This document shows positions 35,200 through 43,849 of a stretch of 64,000 nt of DNA, piece after piece. The position numbers and the translations under genes were made by a program. The stretch's first letter is position 1, and every line of letters begins with the position of its first letter. The notes beneath the pieces are model-generated. The model saw only the letters and a list, made by a program, of their open reading frames with translations, did not search any database and was not told where the DNA came from. Source of the stretch: CAZBMD01 sp964493325. Lineage in GTDB: Bacteria; Babelota; Babeliae; Babelales; RVW-14. The stretch is taken from assembly GCA_964493325.1 (NCBI GenBank), contig CAZBMD010000003.1, forward strand, positions 62,001 through 126,000, written 5' to 3'.

Positions 35200-36423
35200 G
35201 TGAAGAAAAAAATTTTATATATTCATCATGGTAAAGGTTTGGGTGGCGCGCCTCTCAGCCTTTTATACCTTATTCAATCTCTGGACCGAACATTGTACGA
35301 TCCAGTTGTTCTTTTTCTTCATCAATCTGAAGTTATGGATCTTTATAAAAGCAAGGGTATTCAGGTTTTTGGCCCAGCTAATGTCTATGATTTTGCCCAC
35401 ACCAAAATTTGGTGGTTTTCTTGGTATCATATTCACCACCTATGGCGAGCTGCTAGGGGGACATTAAGAACAGTGTGGGGTCTTGGAGCTTTGTGGATTG
35501 ATTTTATCAAGCCTGATGTTATCCACTTGAATACCAGCTCGCTTGTTGGATGGGCGATTGTTGCGCGCAAAAAAAAAATACCGGTTGTGTGGCACATCCG
35601 TGAACCTCTTGCTGAAGGGTATTTTGGTTTGCGTAGAAAATTTATTCAATGGAGTATTCAGCATCATGCAGATGCAATTGTGCCAATTTGCAAGAATGAT
35701 GCACAGCCATGGTCAACAAGCGACAAAACCAAGGTGGTTTACAATGCTGTGCATGAAGATGTTTTTGTGCCTGGAGCAAAGACGAGTGATTTTCTGGCGC
35801 GTTATGATCTTTCTGAGTTGCGACCAAAAATTCTGTTTGTTGGTGGACATGGTCGCTCAAAAGGTGCGCTTGAAATTTTACAAATTTTTACACAGTTGCT
35901 GGAACGTTTGCCCCAAGCACAACTTTTGATTGCTGGCTATTTTGATCTATCTGTTGCAAGCACATTTCGCATCATGATCTTTGACCAGGCGCATTATCAT
36001 AAACAGGCAGTGCATCTTGTCAAAAAATTGGGCGACTCAGTAAAATTACTTGGGCCCATTCTTGATATTCCGGCAGCCATGGCCGCAAGTGATGTGATTG
36101 TTTTTCCCGCAACGGTTGGTCATTTTGCAAGACCCGTTATCGAAGCTGGGTTTATGAATAAACCGGTTGTTGTTTCGGCCCTTGCTCCGCTCAATGAGTT
36201 GGTGGTTAATAATGTGACTGGATTTTTGATTGATCTTGCTGCTCAGCAGGCATGGGTTGAAGCATTATTTTTGCTTTTGACCAACCAGGCCGTGAATAAA
36301 GCAATGGGTGACGCTGCATACATTTTTTGTAAACAACATTTTTCTTTAGATATTCATACAAAAAAAATAGAGTTAATTTACGCTCAGCTATTTTCTAAAA
36401 AAAAGGATGAAGTGCATGGATAA
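35200..36423 (+). CDS. GT4-family glycosyltransferase
   Basis: 407 residues; GTG start at 35200 with AAAGG upstream. N-terminus Y-I-H-H-G-K-G-L-G-G-A-P-L-S-L suits a GT4 acceptor domain; C-terminal L-F-V-G-G-H-G-R-S-K-G-A and R-P-V-I-E-A-G-F-M-N-K-P-V-V. The first Glu of the usual E-x7-E pair is Gly here (G-H-F-A-R-P-V-I-E), which also occurs in some GT4 enzymes. 22 nt after ugd and overlapping the methyltransferase. Confidence 0.85.
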   Translation: MKKKILYIHHGKGLGGAPLSLLYLIQSLDRTLYDPVVLFLHQSEVMDLYKSKGIQVFGPANVYDFAHTKIWWFSWYHIHHLWRAARGTLRTVWGLGALWIDFIKPDVIHLNTSSLVGWAIVARKKKIPVVWHIREPLAEGYFGLRRKFIQWSIQHHADAIVPICKNDAQPWSTSDKTKVVYNAVHEDVFVPGAKTSDFLARYDLSELRPKILFVGGHGRSKGALEILQIFTQLLERLPQAQLLIAGYFDLSVASTFRIMIFDQAHYHKQAVHLVKKLGDSVKLLGPILDIPAAMAASDVIVFPATVGHFARPVIEAGFMNKPVVVSALAPLNELVVNNVTGFLIDLAAQQAWVEALFLLLTNQAVNKAMGDAAYIFCKQHFSLDIHTKKIELIYAQLFSKKKDEVHG

Positions 36424-37216
36424 GCAGAAGCTCAAGGAGGAAGTAAAATTTTATTGGAATCAGGCCAGTTGCGGTACCGAATTTATCGATAAGCCAAAAT
36501 TCTCGCGCGATTATTTTGAGGCGATTGAAGAATACCGTTACATGCGTGAACCAGAAATTTTTGCATTCGCTCAATTCACTCGATTTCACAAACAAAAAGT
36601 TTTGGAGGTTGGCATTGGAGCGGGATCTGATTTTATTCAATGGGTCAGAGCTGGGGCAATTGCCTATGGTATTGATTTAACACCAGAAGCTATTGAAAAT
36701 GTTCAGCAACGGCTACAGCTTTATGATCTTAAGGCGCAAGAGTTGTTGGTTGCTGATGCAGAGCAACTTCCCTATCCAGACAACTTTTTTGATATTGTGT
36801 ATTCCTGGGGAGTGATTCACCATTCTCCCGATACGCGACAATGTTTGAGTGAAATTGTTCGTGTCACGAGGCCTGGTGGGACGATCAAAATTATGATTTA
36901 TAACAGGAATTCTTTATTTGCATTCTATCGCTACCTTGCGCATGGCCTCATGAAAGCTCGTCCCTTCAGGTCGAGAAAATCAATTCTTTTTAGGCATCAA
37001 GAAAGTCCCGGCACCAAGGCTTATACATTTGATGAAGCGCGTGAGCTTTTTGCTCAGTTTCCAGTCTCGATTACAAGCATAGCAGCTCCAGCAACGCAGC
37101 ATGATTTACTGACCTACAAAACGTGGCCGTTTCGATTGGCGGCGTATATCCTTGCTTCCATATTTGGGTGGCACCGGGTGGGCTGGTTTATGGTGATTGA
37201 AGCGAAAAAAGAGTAG
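36416..37216 (+). CDS. Class I SAM-dependent methyltransferase
   Basis: About 266 residues from the ATG at 36416 (AAGGA 8 nt upstream); an ATG three codons earlier is also in frame. Motif I is V-L-E-V-G-I-G-A-G-S-D; post-I I-D-L; motif II D-I-V-Y-S-W-G-V-I-H-H-S-P-D, as in Methyltransf_11 proteins. C-terminal hydrophobic stretch near W-H-R-V-G-W-F-M. Likely modifies a sugar or lipid in the glycan pathway. A weak hairpin with two G-U pairs follows the stop. Confidence 0.85.
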   Translation: MDKQKLKEEVKFYWNQASCGTEFIDKPKFSRDYFEAIEEYRYMREPEIFAFAQFTRFHKQKVLEVGIGAGSDFIQWVRAGAIAYGIDLTPEAIENVQQRLQLYDLKAQELLVADAEQLPYPDNFFDIVYSWGVIHHSPDTRQCLSEIVRVTRPGGTIKIMIYNRNSLFAFYRYLAHGLMKARPFRSRKSILFRHQESPGTKAYTFDEARELFAQFPVSITSIAAPATQHDLLTYKTWPFRLAAYILASIFGWHRVGWFMVIEAKKE

Positions 37217-37273
37217 GCTGAGAGGTCCTTTTTAACGGTCTCTGAGATTTTTGAACGAGGTTATTGCTTGTGC

Positions 37274-37597
37274 TTAGTTGTTAAAGCGCCAGCCAAGACT
37301 GGCAATTTCTTGAAGGCGAATTTGTAATCGCTTTGCCGAAATGATATCTATGAGCTGCCTTTTTACGTCGGGTAACGCTTGGGTGCGAACAAAATATAAA
37401 AGTGAGTACTCGGTGGTGTATGTTTCATGTACCAAGTCTGGATAGGTAGCTATGAACTGCTTAACTTCTTCAATATTTCCAAGCCTTATGGCCTCAAAAA
37501 AACTTTCACGGATGAGTTGTGAATTCGACTGAGAGAGAGCAGGTGCTGAAATAAGGCAAAGGGTGAAAACTGCAAGCTGTTTGAATAATTTAGCCAT
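37274..37597 (-). CDS. Small exported protein, ankyrin-like
   Basis: 107 residues. Signal peptide (M-A-K-L-F-K-Q-L then hydrophobic, ending A-L-S-Q-S). The middle has F-F-E-A-I-R-L-G-N-I-E-E-V-K-Q-F-I, which looks like the helical half of one ankyrin repeat, and the rest is helical. Too short for a full ankyrin domain. Function unknown. Divergent from grpE. Confidence 0.6.
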   Translation of the reverse strand: MAKLFKQLAVFTLCLISAPALSQSNSQLIRESFFEAIRLGNIEEVKQFIATYPDLVHETYTTEYSLLYFVRTQALPDVKRQLIDIISAKRLQIRLQEIASLGWRFNN

Positions 37598-37627
37598 TTT
37601 GTACTATTTTCTATAAAAAATTTTTTA

Positions 37628-37636
37628 TGATATAAT
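37628..37636 (+). promoter_or_regulatory. Extended -10 promoter before grpE
   Basis: TGA-TATAAT, a perfect -10 hexamer with TGn, about 80 nt before the grpE start. The -35 region is T-rich without a good match. Confidence 0.45.
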
Positions 37637-37716
37637 TGTCGCATGTTTCGAACAAAATTAAAATTGTGTTTCTTACAGAATACGATATCAACGGATAATT
37701 AAAAAGGAACAATTTC

Positions 37717-38229
37717 ATGGAAAATTCAAAATTTAATGAGCAAGACCAAATCAATACTGAAAATCAGTCAGAGCAAACGCAACCTGCATCTTCTCTGTCA
37801 GAAACAAATATCGATTATAAAGATCAATTTCTTCGTACGACAGCTGATTTAAATAATTTTAAACGTCGCGTTGAAAAAGAGCGATCAGAGTGGATGACTG
37901 CTGCTCAGAGTATGGTAATCGAAAAACTTCTTCCTATTGTTGATGATTTGGATCGAGCGCTGTTAATCGCCCAAAAAAATGTAACTGCCGATTCGGTTAC
38001 ATGGCTTGATGGAATAAAGCTTATTCAAAAAAACCTTCTTAAAACCCTTAGTGATCTTGGGGTACAAGAGGTAGATGCCTCAGGAGCTTTTAATCCTGAA
38101 TTTCATGAAGCTTTGGCAAGTGTAGAGAGCAGTGAAAAAGCTTCTGGCAACATTGTAGAGGTATTCTTTAAAGGATATAGCTTTAAAGGTAAAGTTATTA
38201 AACATGCTCAAGTGAGTGTGGCTAAATAA
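37717..38229 (+). CDS. grpE: GrpE, nucleotide exchange factor of DnaK
   Basis: 170 residues. After a disordered polar N-terminus (~30 residues, Gln/Glu/Asn-rich) comes the long helix with Y-K-D-Q-F-L-R-T-T-A-D-L-N-N-F-K-R-R, then L-L-P-I-V-D-D-L-D-R-A-L and the C-terminal beta domain with F-N-P-E-F-H-E-A and V-I-K-H-A-Q-V-S-V-A-K. It releases ADP from DnaK. No dnaK or dnaJ is adjacent. AAAAAGGA precedes the ATG. Confidence 0.95.
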   Translation: MENSKFNEQDQINTENQSEQTQPASSLSETNIDYKDQFLRTTADLNNFKRRVEKERSEWMTAAQSMVIEKLLPIVDDLDRALLIAQKNVTADSVTWLDGIKLIQKNLLKTLSDLGVQEVDASGAFNPEFHEALASVESSEKASGNIVEVFFKGYSFKGKVIKHAQVSVAK

Positions 38230-38294
38230 ATAAGACATTGGGTTTCTTTTGAAACCTGAGGCGATTTGCTTATTAAAAATATGACTACAACTTA

Positions 38295-38381
38295 TCATCC
38301 CTGACTTGCCTGTTTGCAAACCATCTTCGTTAAAACTTCGGCGAGTTACGATTCTGTGACGGACAGGCGCGGTTGGGATGA
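38295..38381. repeat. Palindromic element between grpE and pssA
   Basis: Arms TCATCCC (38295-38301) + GCCTGT (38308-38313) pair with ACAGGC (38363-38368) + GGGATGA (38375-38381) around matched 6-nt internal loops. The centre includes CTTCGTTAAAACTTCGGCG. It resembles a palindromic repetitive element or a structured RNA; I find no second copy in this window. The remainder of 38230-38462 shows nothing else. Confidence 0.5.
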
Positions 38382-38462
38382 CATCACGCAATCGAATTTG
38401 CAATACAACCGCCATATTTTTCCGTCTTAAGCAAGAGATTACTCAGCGCAGGGGGAGCTAGT

Positions 38463-39221
38463 ATGGTTATCACCAATCGGATTCAAGAACAGATGAAGCA
38501 ACTTCGTTTGAGACGTAGTCGTATGCTTTTGAGGGTAAGGCAGCATCGTCAGATGCGCTTAGTTCCAAATCTTTTTACGCTAGGGAATGCCTTTTTTGGC
38601 TTTAGCTCGATTATTTTGGCGGCCAATGGCGATCTTTTTGCCGCAGCTTATCTGATTTTGCTTGGAGCGCTGATGGATGCTCTTGATGGTAGAATTGCTC
38701 GCTACGTTGGCGCGACCAGTGATTTTGGCATGCAACTTGATTCGCTGTGTGATGCAATCTCGTTTTGCCTTGCACCAGCTGTTCTAGTGTATTGGTGGCA
38801 GCTCAAAAAATTTGGGTTTATTGGGGCTCTTATTTGTGCTTTATTTTTGTTGGCAGGATTGTTGCGTCTTGCGCGCTTTAATCTGATCCATGATCAGCAG
38901 TCTATTAGTTTTACCGGTGTGCCAACAACAATAGCTGGATGTTTTTTGGCAACAGTTATCCTTAATGCGCATACGGCTCTTCTCAGGCCGGTTACGGTGG
39001 GGCTGATAGGGGTTGTTGTTATTTGTCTTGCGGCTCTTATGGTTAGTTCAATCGCCTTTCCAGCGTTTAAGAAGCTGACAAAAAAGACCTACAAACTCAG
39101 TGCGCTTATGCTGGTAGCATTTACCATTATCATGGGATTTATTAAAGTTCTTTTTTGCCTCTTTTTGCTTTACTTTTTGTATGGGCTGATTGGCGCTTTT
39201 CGTCGTTTTTTCTCCAAATAA
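38463..39221 (+). CDS. pssA: CDP-diacylglycerol-serine O-phosphatidyltransferase
   Basis: 252 residues with about 7 hydrophobic segments. The CDP-alcohol phosphotransferase motif is complete: D-G-x2-A-R-x8-G-x3-D-x3-D within L-D-G-R-I-A-R-Y-V-G. Preceding L-V-P-N-L-F-T-L-G-N-A-F-F-G-F is typical of PssA rather than PgsA. Makes phosphatidylserine, the precursor of phosphatidylethanolamine; a decarboxylase is not in the window. GGGGGAG lies 5-6 nt before the ATG. Confidence 0.88.
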   Translation: MVITNRIQEQMKQLRLRRSRMLLRVRQHRQMRLVPNLFTLGNAFFGFSSIILAANGDLFAAAYLILLGALMDALDGRIARYVGATSDFGMQLDSLCDAISFCLAPAVLVYWWQLKKFGFIGALICALFLLAGLLRLARFNLIHDQQSISFTGVPTTIAGCFLATVILNAHTALLRPVTVGLIGVVVICLAALMVSSIAFPAFKKLTKKTYKLSALMLVAFTIIMGFIKVLFCLFLLYFLYGLIGAFRRFFSK

Positions 39222-39267
39222 CGGTTTAGTTATAAGGGGTTTTCGTTTAGCTATTTTTTTTATGGTT

Positions 39268-39276
39268 TGTTACACT
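39268..39276 (+). promoter_or_regulatory. Candidate extended -10 promoter of the HtrA-like gene
   Basis: TGT-TACACT, about 50 nt before the ATG at 39326. The -35 region is weak. Confidence 0.35.
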
Positions 39277-39325
39277 GGGTCGAGAGTTTGTACGAGTTGT
39301 AGAAAACATAAAAAAAGGACCATCT

Positions 39326-40966
39326 ATGGATTTTTTTAAGAAAATTATCAGTCTTCTAACGGGCATGTGCCTTGTGGTAGCGGGCTTTGCTTGCTATTTT
39401 GCTTGGAATAGCCGTCATGCTGTGACGCAGCTTCAGGAGTTTGCAGAAAGAATTGATGCATCATCAAGTAAACAGCCTTTGAGTGGTGTGCCGCAAGCAG
39501 CTGTTCTAAAAAATGGAACAAGCTGGTTGAACGTGCAAAAGCAGGTAAAAGATACTGTTGTGCAAGTGTTTTCACAAGCTTCCGAATTTAACTGGCTTGA
39601 GCCTTATAAAACGCCCGATCAAAACGAAGGTGTTGGCAGTGGATTTTTTATCAATGATGAAGGAGATGTTGTTACCAACTATCACGTGGTAGCGCAAGCA
39701 GGGAGTGTGCAAATTCAAATTCCATCGTTTGGCATGGAACGCTTTGATGTTGAAATTGTGGGTGTTAGTCCCGAGCGAGACATTGCGTTGCTTCAGTTGA
39801 CACAGGATGCAAAAGATAAAATTAAGCAGACATTAAATACTATTCCGTTTTTGGAGTTAGGTGATTCTGATGAGGTATTACGCTCTCAAGAGGTGCTTGC
39901 ACTTGGGTATCCACTTGGTCAGACACGTCTTAAAAGTACGCTTGGAATTGTTAGTGGCCGTGAGCGCCTTGGATATTTTGGATACATTCAAATTACAGCC
40001 CCGCTGAATCCTGGCAATTCTGGAGGTCCAACGCTCAATAACGAAGGTCGCGTTATTGGTATTAATAATCGTGGTATTTTAGAAGCACAAAGTGTTGGAT
40101 ACATCATTCCTATAAACGAAGTTAAAAGTGCATTGCTCGATTTGTACAAAGTACGTCTGCTCCGCAAGCCAATGCTTGGGTGCATTTTTACGGTATCAAC
40201 GCCAGAGATGGTTCAATATCTTGGCAATCCAGGATCGGGTGGGTGGTACATTGCAAAAGTATTTGAAAACACCATCCTTAAAGAAGCCGGCGTAAAAGAA
40301 GATGATATGCTTTACGAAGTCAATGGCCATCGTTTAGACATGTACGGTGAAATTAATGTGCCATGGAGCGAAGACAAAGTTTCACTTTTTGAGCTGTTAA
40401 ACCGAGCAACAATCGGTGACACCATCAATTTTGTGATTTATCGCAAGGGAACGCGCAAAGAATTTAACTTTAAACTCGAGAATAAATATTTGCCTCCTGT
40501 GCGTCATGCGTATCCAGAATTTGAATCAGAAGCAACAGACTTTGAAGTTATTGGTGGTATGGTTGTCATGCAAATGACGCTGAATCACATAGGTATGCTG
40601 CTTTCTCGCTCGCCAGACTTGGTACGGTTTGGTCGTCCCGAAAATCAATATCAGCCTGCCGTTATTGTAACGCATGTTCAGCCAAATTCGCAGGCATACA
40701 AAGCGCGCGTGATAAGGCCAGGAGAGATAATTGAAGAGCTTAATGGTCAGCCAATTAAAACGCTTGCCGACTTTAGAGCTGCTGCATTAAAGAGTAAAGA
40801 AACACGCTATTTGACTATTCGTACGGTTGATAAGCTGTATGCAGTACTGTCGCTTGATAAAATTTTAAAAGAAGAAGCAATGCTGACAAAGCGATACTTC
40901 AGCACCAAAACGGCGCTGTGTCGTGAACTTGAAGGCTTGCCTCAAGAAGAAACGGACAAAAAATAA
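39326..40966 (+). CDS. degP: HtrA/Deg-family periplasmic serine protease
   Basis: 546 residues. An N-terminal membrane segment (7-28) anchors or exports it. The trypsin-like domain has the triad His120 (T-N-Y-H-V-V), Asp152 (E-R-D-I-A-L-L) and Ser232 (N-P-G-N-S-G-G-P). Two PDZ-like regions follow (around residues 275-365 and 440-515). Degrades or refolds misfolded envelope proteins. The PDZ1 region and its linker are longer than in E. coli DegP. The tlyA gene starts 5 nt downstream, so they are cotranscribed. DegP, DegQ and DegS naming is not resolved. Confidence 0.9.
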   Translation: MDFFKKIISLLTGMCLVVAGFACYFAWNSRHAVTQLQEFAERIDASSSKQPLSGVPQAAVLKNGTSWLNVQKQVKDTVVQVFSQASEFNWLEPYKTPDQNEGVGSGFFINDEGDVVTNYHVVAQAGSVQIQIPSFGMERFDVEIVGVSPERDIALLQLTQDAKDKIKQTLNTIPFLELGDSDEVLRSQEVLALGYPLGQTRLKSTLGIVSGRERLGYFGYIQITAPLNPGNSGGPTLNNEGRVIGINNRGILEAQSVGYIIPINEVKSALLDLYKVRLLRKPMLGCIFTVSTPEMVQYLGNPGSGGWYIAKVFENTILKEAGVKEDDMLYEVNGHRLDMYGEINVPWSEDKVSLFELLNRATIGDTINFVIYRKGTRKEFNFKLENKYLPPVRHAYPEFESEATDFEVIGGMVVMQMTLNHIGMLLSRSPDLVRFGRPENQYQPAVIVTHVQPNSQAYKARVIRPGEIIEELNGQPIKTLADFRAAALKSKETRYLTIRTVDKLYAVLSLDKILKEEAMLTKRYFSTKTALCRELEGLPQEETDKK

Positions 40967-40971
40967 ACGAT

Positions 40972-41721
40972 ATGGAAAAAAAACCAAAGCAGCGCCTGGA
41001 CAGTCTTGTCCAGGCGCAACATCCAAACCTCACGCGCAATCAGATTCAAAGCTTTATTCTTCAAGGCAAGGTAAAGGTTGAGGGCGTAGTCATCTCTAAG
41101 CCTGGTACATCAGTGCGGCCCGATAGCCTTATCGAACTTGCTATTCTTGAACCAAAATATGTGAGCAGGGCAGGGTTTAAGCTTGAAGCTGCACTCCAAA
41201 AATTTGGTATCGATGTTACTGGTCTTGTTGTCATGGATGCTGGCATCTCTACCGGTGGGTTTACCGACTGTCTTTTGCAGCATGGCGCCCAGCGCGTCTA
41301 CGGCGTTGACGTTGGTGTTGGCCTGGTGCACGAAAAAGTAGCTCAAGATTCGCGTGTGGTTTTGCTTGAAAAAACCAATCTGCGGTTGCTCAACCGCTTG
41401 CCAGAACCCATCGACCTTGTGACCTTGGATTTGTCATTTATCTCGTTGCTCAAGGTTATGCCCGCGGTGAAAGGCTTACTAAAGCCTGAGGCGCGGATTA
41501 TTTCGCTAATTAAGCCTCAATTTGAGGCTGACCGTCAGGACATTCACCGAGGAGGCTTGGTGATAAGTCCAGAGGTGCATCAAAAAGTTATTGAAAAAAT
41601 TAGACTTGGTATGGTCGAATGTGGCTACCAAATGGTAGATGTCATGGAATCGCCGGTTAAGGGTGCAGCTTCGGGTAATACTGAGTTTCTGGCGTACTTT
41701 GTTCCAGTGGCTAAAGAATAA
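40972..41721 (+). CDS. tlyA: TlyA-type rRNA 2'-O-methyltransferase
   Basis: 249 residues. N-terminal S4 RNA-binding domain (R-L-D-S-L-V ... G-K-V-K-V-E-G) and C-terminal FtsJ-like Rossmann domain with D-A-G-I-S-T-G-G-F-T-D-C-L-L, Y-G-V-D-V-G, and T-L-D-L-S-F-I-S. Known members methylate 16S C1409 and 23S C1920; many are annotated hemolysin A. The S-R-A-G-x-K-L motif at the domain junction is diagnostic. Follows the protease gene after 5 nt. Confidence 0.92.
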   Translation: MEKKPKQRLDSLVQAQHPNLTRNQIQSFILQGKVKVEGVVISKPGTSVRPDSLIELAILEPKYVSRAGFKLEAALQKFGIDVTGLVVMDAGISTGGFTDCLLQHGAQRVYGVDVGVGLVHEKVAQDSRVVLLEKTNLRLLNRLPEPIDLVTLDLSFISLLKVMPAVKGLLKPEARIISLIKPQFEADRQDIHRGGLVISPEVHQKVIEKIRLGMVECGYQMVDVMESPVKGAASGNTEFLAYFVPVAKE

Positions 41722-41748
41722 AGACTCATATATTTGGTGCAAAGAAAA

Positions 41749-42696
41749 TTACGACGGTAGAGCCTTAAGTTCTTCTTTGGTCGTTTTAATCAAAAGGTGC
41801 AGTTCATGGTTATTAAAGGGGTTTGGCTCTTGACCTTGGAGCTTTTTATACTTTCTAAAACGGTCACTGTACGTTTGCTCTAGTCGGTGGATCTGAACTT
41901 TTTCGTTTTTGAGTTGATTGTGATACTCGTATAAATTATCAGAAAATGCGTCAGCCAATTTTGCTTGTTTTTCTACGATTTTTTGTAGGTCTTTAAAGGG
42001 AGTATCTATTCGATTTAATTGACTTTCCAGTTTTTTTTTAGTTTGTTGATTCCAGTAACCATCATCTATCTCATCAATTTCATCTTGATAGTCAGAAATC
42101 TCTTGTTGTAGTTTACGAGTGTTTTTAGCTATCGCTTGCTGCGTTTCTGCATGGCGCCAAGGCTTCTTGATTACTTTTGAAAATTCATACTCATTAACAT
42201 TAGAAAGATTGCAGTAAGATGATCCTAATCCGTTTATATTGTTTGCCAAGACTGTTGAATCTTCATTAATCTTTTTAATAAGCGGTTGTAGCTCGACGTG
42301 AGTGACTTGCATTTTATTGTATAGTTCTAGTAGTTCTGTTTTTTTCTTTTGAGCTTTTTCTGCGGTTGATTTGATTGCCGCCTCGATAGATGGCTGCTCC
42401 ATGGTAAGGTAGGCAATTTTTGCTGAGTTTTTGATACACCAATCAGGTGTGCATGTTTTAAGAGCAGTGGGGCAGTAGTTTGGTGCATAGTTTACCAACG
42501 CAAGGGCTGTTGCGACGCCAGCTCCGGCTGCTACAATGGCAGCTGCAATGATGTATTTTTTATAATCGCGTTTTTGTTGTTTCATCTTTTTATTTTGAGT
42601 CTCTGTCTCTAGTGTGATTTTTTCTGCTACAGGGGTAGCCTGCACTGAGGCAACGAGCGCTAGAGTAAGAAGAGCAGGAATAAATTTTTTCAACAT
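41749..42696 (-). CDS. Exported coiled-coil protein of unknown function
   Basis: 315 residues. Signal peptide (M-L-K-K-F-I-P-A-L-L-T-L-A-L-V-A-S-V-Q-A) followed by a short polar stretch, a second hydrophobic segment (~50-68, A/V/G-rich) and a four-Cys patch (~74-87: C, C, C). The C-terminal 200 residues look like coiled coil (many Lys, Gln, Glu with heptad hydrophobics). No family recognised. A membrane-tethered periplasmic rod or effector are both possible. Confidence 0.65.
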   Translation of the reverse strand: MLKKFIPALLTLALVASVQATPVAEKITLETETQNKKMKQQKRDYKKYIIAAAIVAAGAGVATALALVNYAPNYCPTALKTCTPDWCIKNSAKIAYLTMEQPSIEAAIKSTAEKAQKKKTELLELYNKMQVTHVELQPLIKKINEDSTVLANNINGLGSSYCNLSNVNEYEFSKVIKKPWRHAETQQAIAKNTRKLQQEISDYQDEIDEIDDGYWNQQTKKKLESQLNRIDTPFKDLQKIVEKQAKLADAFSDNLYEYHNQLKNEKVQIHRLEQTYSDRFRKYKKLQGQEPNPFNNHELHLLIKTTKEELKALPS

Positions 42697-42734
42697 GAGA
42701 GACTCAAAATAAGAATGATTGGAGAGAGGGGTTG

Positions 42735-42762
42735 AGAGAAAGGCGCTTACGCGCCTTTCTCT
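42735..42762. terminator. Perfect hairpin between two minus-strand genes
   Basis: AGAGAAAGGCGC (42735-42746) pairs fully with GCGCCTTTCTCT (42751-42762), loop TTAC. It follows the minus-strand gene ending at 42771 but has no T-run on that strand. Confidence 0.5.
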
Positions 42763-42770
42763 ATTTTAAA

Positions 42771-43733
42771 TCAAAGATTGGGATCATAGGTAGTCTGTTT
42801 CCTTAGAGTAGCCACAACATCATCGAGAGATGCGCGTTTCTTTTCTTTAGGAAGCAAGTAAGGTTTAATCATTCCCTTTACGCGATCTCTAAAGCATTCT
42901 TTCCATAGCTCTTGGGCGATGACAAAGGTCAATCCAGTTGCCGCAGCAACCGTTGCTGCTTTTGCAATATTTACAGCTTTAAGTTTGTAGTTATTGCTTT
43001 CAAGTTCACGAAGCACGGTTTCGCCAAATGATTCACCTTCATAATCAAGCTTGCCGTCAGGAAGACCATTCAACGTTTCACGCGCGTTGTTGAAAAACGC
43101 AGAAGCTTCCGCCTCGTTGCGATCGACAACATCAAATAGGTTGCTTAAACGAGCAGCAGTTTCTTCATCAAGGTTACCGGTTAAAATATCAAGAACCAAA
43201 ACAGGCTTTTTAGCTAAAGGCTCGGTAATTGATTTTTCAAGATAGGATAAGATGCCCTTGAGTTCATCATTGTTATTCAAAACCCAACGCATTGGCAAGC
43301 CCTGTGTAACTTCATCAACAAGGACGGTGCCTTTGTATGATGATTCTGCAGGAATAAGGCCTGCTACAGTCAATGCTGCTTGAATAGCAAGCGCAAGCTT
43401 TGCGTCACGGTAGCCTTCGAATTTTTTATCAAATTGGATGCCGCCATCAAATATTTTATCGGTGGATCGTACGACAACAAGATTTTCAAAATCAGTTCCC
43501 GATTTGATGGTGCGTACTTTACTTGATTCACTATCAAGTGTTGCACAAAGTGCGTTTTTGAGCGTGTTGGTTGCAGGGTTGTATGATGTAAGCGAAGGGT
43601 ACTTACCCATGGTCTTGAAGTAAACAAATGATTGATCAAAATTTGTAAGTTCAGGACGATCTGCCGAAACATACGACGGCGCTGTGACTGATGCAGCTAA
43701 GACAACTGCAGCGATAGAAAATCTTATTTTCAT
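42771..43733 (-). CDS. Exported protein of unknown function
   Basis: About 320 residues from the ATG at 43733, preceded by GGAGA; the frame continues to 43814 but there the N-terminus is not signal-like. Signal peptide ends near V-S-A-D. The mature part alternates helices and strands with no motif I can name; a hydrophobic segment (~residues 255-275, A-A-T-V-A-A-A-T-G-L) lies near the C-terminus. Conserved-looking V-L-V-L-D-I-L-T-G-N-L-D-E is in the middle. Located next to another exported unknown (41749). Confidence 0.65.
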   Translation of the reverse strand: MKIRFSIAAVVLAASVTAPSYVSADRPELTNFDQSFVYFKTMGKYPSLTSYNPATNTLKNALCATLDSESSKVRTIKSGTDFENLVVVRSTDKIFDGGIQFDKKFEGYRDAKLALAIQAALTVAGLIPAESSYKGTVLVDEVTQGLPMRWVLNNNDELKGILSYLEKSITEPLAKKPVLVLDILTGNLDEETAARLSNLFDVVDRNEAEASAFFNNARETLNGLPDGKLDYEGESFGETVLRELESNNYKLKAVNIAKAATVAAATGLTFVIAQELWKECFRDRVKGMIKPYLLPKEKKRASLDDVVATLRKQTTYDPNL

Positions 43734-43849
43734 GATTTCTCCATGAAGATGTGGAAACTTACCAAAATTTTGCTCGTTAACCACACTGACGAGCAAAAAC
43801 AAACCTAGAGCCATTGTAGTTAAATACTCTTTTTTTTCAAGGAAAAAGC

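Noticed and set aside
37217..37265. Terminator after the methyltransferase at 36416
   Set aside because: Only a 7-bp stem with two G-U pairs; too weak to list as a feature.
38080..38415. Minus-strand frame of 111 codons between grpE and pssA
   Set aside because: Half overlaps grpE in antisense and the rest is the palindromic element; no start signal.
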